Assembly: GCA_019239895.1 (NCBI GenBank)
Contig: JAFAZH010000012.1
Coordinates: forward strand, 62,001-126,000
Length of the DNA stretch: 64,000 nt
Origin: Abditibacteriaceae bacterium
GTDB taxonomy: Bacteria > Armatimonadota > Abditibacteriia > Abditibacteriales > Abditibacteriaceae
Direction: 5' to 3'
A program made the position numbers and the translations under genes. Of the stretch, positions 59,427 through 64,000 are shown piece after piece (the first letter of the stretch is position 1; each line of letters begins with the position of its first letter). Under the pieces are notes generated by a model that was not told the origin of the DNA, did no database searches, and saw nothing but the letters and a program-made list of their open reading frames with translations.

Positions 59427-60827
59427 TTACAGCGTAGCGTTCCAGTCGAGAATCAGTTTCTTTAGCCGCACGACGAGTTCTGGTTGTGCGGCGGCGAGAT
59501 TATCTGTTTCACCGGGATCGTTGTACAGGTTGTACAGTCGAGGTGTGGTGCCGTCATCATTTAATAATAACTTCCAGTTACCCGCGCGGACGGCAAAGCC
59601 TGGGAAGGGCGCGTTGTGTGGCCCCGGACGATCTGGTGGGCGTTTCCAGAATAAGGGATGGGTGCGGGTAGCAGTCGCCTGTCCCAGTAGGGTGCGGCTC
59701 AGGTCTTCACCATCGAATTTTATATCTGCCGGAATGGGGGTGCCCGTCAGGGCGAGGACAGATGGCGCGAAATCTACCCCGGAAAACAGGCTGCTGGTAT
59801 TGACACTGCCGTGCCGTGCGGCGGGCACGAAGCCTGGTCCCCACACGATGAAAGGCTCTCGAATGCCACCTTCATACAACGTGCCCTTGGCACCACCAAA
59901 GGGGCCGCTGCTGCCTGCCCCTGGCTCCGGGCCGTTGTCACTGGCAAAGATAATCAGGGTGTTATCGCGCAACTTGGCATTATTGCGCACAGCGTCGAAA
60001 AGCGGGCCAAGCTGCTCATCCATTGTCTGCACGACACCATTATAGAGGGCGTGTTTGCTGCCATCACCCCGCCGCTCCGGCGGCGGATCGAAGGGCGAGT
60101 GAACGTCATCAGGCCATAGGTTGATATAAAAGGGCTTGTTCTGGGCGGTGGCACGCTGCATAAAATCGAGTGCCCCGTCCACAAAGGCTTTGGTGACATC
60201 AGAACGTTTTACCCAGCGCACATTGCCACGCCCCAATTTTTCACTGGCTACGCCGAGCGGCAGCTTATGTGCCTCGCCTTCCTGCGGCATGCTCATCAAG
60301 GGCAAAACGCGGTCGCCCAATCCCTCAAATTGTGTCAACGAGACATCAAAGCCGTATTCGGTGGGCAATGGCGCTTCACCGACATCTCGCCCCCCGCCCA
60401 TGTGCCACTTGCCAAAGTGCCCTGTGGCATAACCATTGTGCTGTAAAAAGCGCGCGAGGCTGGGTGCTTTAGGATCAAGCCACTGCGCCATGCCGCGCTG
60501 CTCATTGAGGGCGCGGTTATCAATATAAGATGTGATCTTCCAACGCGCCGGGAATTGTCCAGTGGTCAACGCCGTCCGCGAAGGTGAACAAATTGGTGAA
60601 TTGACGCAAAACTGCGTGAACCGAATCCCCTCGGCAGCCAGGCGATCAATGTTGGTGGTGTTCACAGACGGGCCGCCGTAGCAGCTTAGGTCGCCATAGC
60701 CCATATCATCGGCCAGCACAAAGATAACATTTGGTCTAACAGTGGGAGCTGGAGCCGCCGTCGCTGCTAACGGGGCCGCCAGCAAAGGGACTAAGGCAAG
60801 ACTTTGTTGTAGGTTCACCAAAGACAC
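59427..60827 (-). CDS. Secreted type I sulfatase
   Basis: A signal peptide (about 1-26) precedes the alkaline-phosphatase-like fold: NVIFVLADDMGYGDLSCYGG with metal Asp at 40-41 and the formylglycine motif C80-S-P-S-R84. FASDNGPEPGAG and KGTLYEGGIREPFIVWGPG also match the arylsulfatase/N-acetylgalactosamine-sulfatase group. The Cys-type motif needs a formylglycine-generating enzyme, not seen in this window. The substrate is presumably a sulfated polysaccharide or glycoside, which may link it with the GH16-type protein. It is monocistronic. Confidence 0.93.
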   Translation of the reverse strand: MSLVNLQQSLALVPLLAAPLAATAAPAPTVRPNVIFVLADDMGYGDLSCYGGPSVNTTNIDRLAAEGIRFTQFCVNSPICSPSRTALTTGQFPARWKITSYIDNRALNEQRGMAQWLDPKAPSLARFLQHNGYATGHFGKWHMGGGRDVGEAPLPTEYGFDVSLTQFEGLGDRVLPLMSMPQEGEAHKLPLGVASEKLGRGNVRWVKRSDVTKAFVDGALDFMQRATAQNKPFYINLWPDDVHSPFDPPPERRGDGSKHALYNGVVQTMDEQLGPLFDAVRNNAKLRDNTLIIFASDNGPEPGAGSSGPFGGAKGTLYEGGIREPFIVWGPGFVPAARHGSVNTSSLFSGVDFAPSVLALTGTPIPADIKFDGEDLSRTLLGQATATRTHPLFWKRPPDRPGPHNAPFPGFAVRAGNWKLLLNDDGTTPRLYNLYNDPGETDNLAAAQPELVVRLKKLILDWNATL

Positions 60828-61167
60828 AGATTTCTCCTGTTCATCCCAGAGTCATTCAACACTTGTGAATTTACCTTCACACCATACTTCTTTGGTGCAG
60901 TGTATTCGATTAGAAGGGAGCATAAATGGACAACAGTGTAGTGTGCTGCTCCTGAGCATAAAATGGATGAATCTTCATTGACACCCTGCGGCGTATATTC
61001 AAAAATGCGAACGCCTTCAATGTCAGTGCGTCTGTTACCATCGTTTGGCTCACGCTCTGCCTGATGCCCCATCTGATGCCGTTCTGCTGGATAAAAGAAA
61101 CCGCAGGCTTAGAGTGCGTTCTACTGAGTTAAAACATTACCGTAGAAAGTGTAGGAAGTAGAAAATT
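60828..61167. other. Divergent intergenic region, sulfatase and MFS gene
   Basis: Nothing recognisable as a gene lies in these 340 bases; short frames here have no motif or ribosome binding site. It must contain promoters for both flanking genes, but no convincing pair was found. Confidence 0.4.
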
Positions 61168-62760
61168 ATGGCAACTGACGCACAGGCAGCCGCCGCGGAT
61201 CAGGTCAGCAAATATCGCTGGTTGATCCTGTTGGGCTTAATTACGGCGGCCATCATGGAAGTTTTAGATACGACTATTGTCAATGTGTCGCTGCCCCAGA
61301 TGGCTGGTAACCTGGGGGCGACGTTCCAGGAAGTCGCTTGGGTTTCCACTGGCTACATCCTCGCCAACGTCGTGGTGCTGCCAATGACAGCATTCTTGGC
61401 TGCCACTTTTGGGCGACGCAACTATCTGACGGCTTCGATCCTGATCTTTATTGTGGCCTCATTTTTATGCGGCACCTCGCACACTCTGGGTGAACTTGTC
61501 TTATGGCGCGTGTTGCAAGGCGCGGGCGGAGCCGCCTTGCTCTCCACCGCCCAGGCAACGTTGCGTCAGATTTTTCCGCGTGAACAGCAAGGCATTGTGC
61601 AAGCGGTTTTTCTCATGGGCGTGATCGTGGCCCCGACTTTAGGGCCGACGCTGGGTGGCTGGATTACTGACAACTATACCTGGAACTGGTGCTTCTTTAT
61701 TAATGTGCCGATTGGCATTCTGTCAGTTTTTCTGGTGTCGAGCTTTCTGCAAGATACGCCCGGAATGCGCCAACGTCCCACCTCGGTTGACTTCTTCGGC
61801 ATCGCTCTGCTCGCGGTTGGGTTAGCCTCCTTGCAATACGTCTTAGAAGAGGGACAGCAGAACGATTGGTTTAACGATCCATTGATCGTGCGTCTCTCTA
61901 TCCTATCGGCGATCACGCTCTCCATCATGCTCTGGTGGGAACTGTCACCCCGTAACCCGGCTCCCGTAGTGGATTTTCGGGTGCTTAAAAACCGCGACCT
62001 CTCGTGTTCGATATTTCTCTTTGTAGCACTTGGCTTTGGACTTTATGGCGGAACTTATCTGTTTCCCCTCTTTGCGCAGAACTTGCTCGGCTTTACCCCA
62101 ACCACCACGGGCCTGATGCTGCTACCAGGTGGACTAGGCACCGCCACGAGTGCCCTGCTTTGCGGACGAATGCTGAATGGCCCCAAACCCTTGGTTGATC
62201 CACGGGCGCTGATTTTTATCGGGGTTGGCCTATTTATGACTTCGATGTGGCGCATGGGGCATCTCACCACAATGGCAGGCGAACCGGATGTGCGCCTGGC
62301 CCTGTTTATGCGTGGCTTTGGACTGGGCTTTTTGTTTGCCCCAATCAATAATGTGGCCTATGGCAACATTGATCCGCGCATTGCCCAGCAAGCCTCTGGC
62401 CTAATCAATCTGGCCCGTCAATTGGGTGGCTCCTTTGGCATTGCTATCTTAGGCACCTTCCTCACCAATAAGACGCAGTTTCACCACGCTATGTTGGTGA
62501 ACTACACCTATCGCGGCAACCCGGCTCTGGAACAAAAGCTCCAAGCGTTTCAGAGCAATTTTATGGCGCATGGCATGTCGGCCACTGTCGCTCAGAAAGC
62601 TGCCTTCGCCGCCTTAGAGCGCCTGGTCTCGCAACAAGCCAGTATGCTCGCTTACAACGATTCATGGATCTTTATCCTGACCGCTTTCGCCTGCACCTCC
62701 CCCGCTATTTTGCTGCTGCGCAAACCGCGTGGTGCTGCCGCCGCTGTAGATGCGCACTAG
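61168..62760 (+). CDS. DHA2-family MFS multidrug exporter (EmrB/QacA type)
   Basis: The 530-residue protein has 14 predicted helices. Motif D1-like LDTTIVNVSLPQMAGNLGAT (about 34-53), motif A-type FGRRNYLTASI, motif C-like GVIVAPTLGPTLGGWI and the later GRMLNGPKP place it in DHA2 (EmrB/QacA). It likely exports drugs or lipophilic compounds in exchange for protons. No EmrA adaptor is next to it. Its last 97 bases overlap the start of the kinase frame if ATG 62664 is used. Confidence 0.9.
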   Translation: MATDAQAAAADQVSKYRWLILLGLITAAIMEVLDTTIVNVSLPQMAGNLGATFQEVAWVSTGYILANVVVLPMTAFLAATFGRRNYLTASILIFIVASFLCGTSHTLGELVLWRVLQGAGGAALLSTAQATLRQIFPREQQGIVQAVFLMGVIVAPTLGPTLGGWITDNYTWNWCFFINVPIGILSVFLVSSFLQDTPGMRQRPTSVDFFGIALLAVGLASLQYVLEEGQQNDWFNDPLIVRLSILSAITLSIMLWWELSPRNPAPVVDFRVLKNRDLSCSIFLFVALGFGLYGGTYLFPLFAQNLLGFTPTTTGLMLLPGGLGTATSALLCGRMLNGPKPLVDPRALIFIGVGLFMTSMWRMGHLTTMAGEPDVRLALFMRGFGLGFLFAPINNVAYGNIDPRIAQQASGLINLARQLGGSFGIAILGTFLTNKTQFHHAMLVNYTYRGNPALEQKLQAFQSNFMAHGMSATVAQKAAFAALERLVSQQASMLAYNDSWIFILTAFACTSPAILLLRKPRGAAAAVDAH

Positions 62761-63248
62761 ATAGAATACAAGAAGCCATAGAACTCATTATCTTTATCGG
62801 CTTACAGGGAGCGGGCAAAAGCACTTTTTACCGCACCCATTTTGCGGCCACTCATGTCCACATCAGCAAAGATAAACTGCGCAACAATAAGCATCCAGAG
62901 CGACGCCAGCGCCAATTGCTGCAACAAGCCTTAGCGCAAGGCCAGTCGGTAGTTGTAGACAACACAAATCCCACGGCTACCGACCGCGAGCCTTTAATTC
63001 AGATCGGACACAGTTTTGGTGCAACCGTTACTGGTTACTACTTTGAATCGAACGTCAGCGACTGTTTGCAGCGCAACAGCCTTCGCGTCGGGATTGCGCG
63101 GGTGCCGGATATTGCGCTTTATGCCACCATCAAGAAATTGGAGCGACCTGCTTATGGTGAAGGGTTTGACCATTTATATTATGTGCGTATAGCACCATCA
63201 AACGGGTTTGAGGTGAGCGAGTGGGCAGCAGAGGACAGGCATGAATAA
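62664..63248 (+). CDS. P-loop kinase, polynucleotide-kinase-like
   Basis: The conserved part starts IELIIFIGLQGAGKSTFY with Walker A GLQGAGKS (about 46-53 of the long frame). It has a Lys/Asp-rich lid HISKDKLRNNKHPE, VVVDNTNPTATDRE (the DNTN motif of AAA_33 kinases), RNSLR-R--ARVPD and KKLERPAYGEGFDHLYYV, as in Pnkp-type 5'-OH polynucleotide kinases. The only canonical start in frame is ATG 62664, giving a 38-residue Arg/Cys leader that overlaps the MFS gene. The family start would fall at an ATA (62778-62780) preceding GAACTC. It overlaps the Thg1 gene by 8 bases. Confidence 0.75.
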   Translation: MDLYPDRFRLHLPRYFAAAQTAWCCRRCRCALDRIQEAIELIIFIGLQGAGKSTFYRTHFAATHVHISKDKLRNNKHPERRQRQLLQQALAQGQSVVVDNTNPTATDREPLIQIGHSFGATVTGYYFESNVSDCLQRNSLRVGIARVPDIALYATIKKLERPAYGEGFDHLYYVRIAPSNGFEVSEWAAEDRHE

Positions 63249-64000
63249 CGACCAGTTTGAAGCCAAAATGCGCCAGGCGGAATATTTCCATGAGCTGCGT
63301 CTTGTCCCAGGAGCATGGGTTGTCATCCGTGTAGATGGGCGTGGCTTCTCGCGTTTTACGGAAAAGCATTTTCAAAAGCCCTGTGATGAGCGGTTCCGCG
63401 ACTATATGCTGCAAACCGCACAAGTGTTGTTGGAAGAGCTAACTGGCCTTTATGTTTATACCGAAAGTGATGAGATTTCGATTCTCATAAAACCCAATTG
63501 GAACCTGTTTGATCGTGGCTGGGAGAAAGCGGTTTCCATTTCGGCAGGCATCGCCAGTGCCGCCTTTACGCACGCTTGTGGCAAGGTCGCTCACTTCGAT
63601 AGCCGCGTCTGGCTGGGTGTGAATGAAGATGCGGTGGTAGATTATTTCCGCTGGCGGCAATCGGATGCGCAGCGTTGCGCCCTCAATGGCTGGTGTTACT
63701 GGACTTTGCGTAATACCGGGGTAAACGTCAGGCAGGCGACAAAAAGAATTGAAAAGCTATCCGTGGCAGCGAAGCAGGAATTGCTGTTGGAGTATGGCAT
63801 CACTTTTAATGAACTTCCGGCTTGGCAGCGCCAGGGAGTGGGTCTCTATTGGGAAGAGTATGAGAAAGAAGGCTACAACCCGCAAACCGACGAGACCGTG
63901 AAAGTGCTGCGGCGTCGCGTTAAGGTGGACTGGGAATTGCCCGTGCAGCAGGATTACAAGAACTTACTGCTTAACTTCATGAGAGCGAGTAATTTAGTTT
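63241..64000 (+). CDS. Thg1-family tRNA(His) guanylyltransferase-like protein, partial
   Basis: The frame runs from ATG 63241 to the window end (253 codons, no stop). It has VIRVDGRGFSRF (29-39, metal Asp 32), VYTESDEISIL (72-82, Asp 77), YFRWRQSDAQRCALNGWCYW (135-154, cited by position) and further Thg1 segments. Thg1 adds nucleotides in the 3'-5' direction to tRNA 5' ends; bacterial Thg1-like proteins repair truncated 5' ends. The ATG lies within the kinase stop region (ATGAATAA), so the two are translationally coupled. Whether it adds G-1 to tRNA-His or repairs tRNAs is unknown. Confidence 0.9.
   Translation, partial: MNNDQFEAKMRQAEYFHELRLVPGAWVVIRVDGRGFSRFTEKHFQKPCDERFRDYMLQTAQVLLEELTGLYVYTESDEISILIKPNWNLFDRGWEKAVSISAGIASAAFTHACGKVAHFDSRVWLGVNEDAVVDYFRWRQSDAQRCALNGWCYWTLRNTGVNVRQATKRIEKLSVAAKQELLLEYGITFNELPAWQRQGVGLYWEEYEKEGYNPQTDETVKVLRRRVKVDWELPVQQDYKNLLLNFMRASNLV

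Noticed and set aside
60815..61072. 85-residue minus-strand frame before the MFS gene
   Set aside because: No recognisable motif, overlaps the sulfatase start, no ribosome binding site.
1..64000. tRNA, rRNA or riboswitch genes
   Set aside because: No stretch with cloverleaf-like arms, anticodon context or known riboswitch core was recognised; a tool such as tRNAscan-SE or Infernal would be needed to be certain.

Overview
The window reads as a chromosomal stretch of a diderm, free-living, respiring bacterium of moderate GC. An LptD/OstA-like outer-membrane assembly protein and an SLH-domain beta-barrel sit together, and a second SLH protein lies inside the complex I locus. SLH domains plus an outer membrane, large secreted RCC1/TolB/PA14 proteins and many intergenic inverted repeats would fit Armatimonadota or a neighbouring deep-branching diderm phylum. 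That placement is inference; no rRNA or tRNA gene was seen that could settle it.

Layout. (1) 1-9.1 kb: mixed housekeeping genes: a zinc-ribbon protein, a GlcF-like Fe-S protein, a histone-H1-like Lys/Ser/Gly repeat protein, a YkgJ-type protein, a GT39 glycosyltransferase, a redoxin, a tandem ThyX-like protein, an AEC transporter and an APH(3')-like kinase. (2) 9.2-35.9 kb: a respiratory complex I locus, nuoC-D-E-F-G-H-I then J-K-L-M-N, without nuoA or nuoB. It is interleaved with an SLH-BON protein, a ferredoxin and a LolA-TlpA-like protein. Between nuoI and nuoJ it is broken by 9.2 kb carrying a lone HSDR_N nuclease, a GH16/PA14 protein, a giant RCC1/TolB-propeller protein and a Calx-beta-like protein. 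(3) 36-41 kb: an MBL hydrolase, RuvA, the LptD-like protein and the SLH beta-barrel. (4) 41-46.7 kb, minus strand: RlmD-type methyltransferase, a two-module siroheme-decarboxylase-like protein, an M20 amidohydrolase, FolE and a tandem PTPS/QueD protein. (5) 46.9-54.3 kb, minus strand: a BMP-type nucleoside ABC operon (lipoprotein, ATPase, two permeases) with a type II restriction-modification pair inserted between ATPase and permeases. (6) 54.3-60.8 kb, minus strand: an ankyrin protein, livM, livH and a Liv-type binding protein without livG/livF, and a sulfatase. (7) 61.2-64 kb: a DHA2 MFS pump, a P-loop kinase resembling polynucleotide kinases, and a Thg1-type 3'-5' polymerase cut by the window edge.

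A pervasive feature is a set of 80-160 bp inverted repeats with long near-perfect arms between genes, at operon joints and gene ends. Related word-like repeats appear to have entered coding sequences as in-frame insertions in the GlcF-like protein, the BMP-operon ATPase and possibly NuoL. Two multi-hairpin elements (nuoL-nuoM, nuoM-nuoN) keep one architecture while their stem sequences change on both sides.

The most promising candidates for undescribed biology are the translationally coupled kinase-Thg1 pair (a possible RNA 5'-end repair module), the C-terminal module of about 95 residues shared by two otherwise unrelated secreted proteins, and the hairpin elements that invade genes. All functional calls rest on motif recognition by eye; no database search was run.
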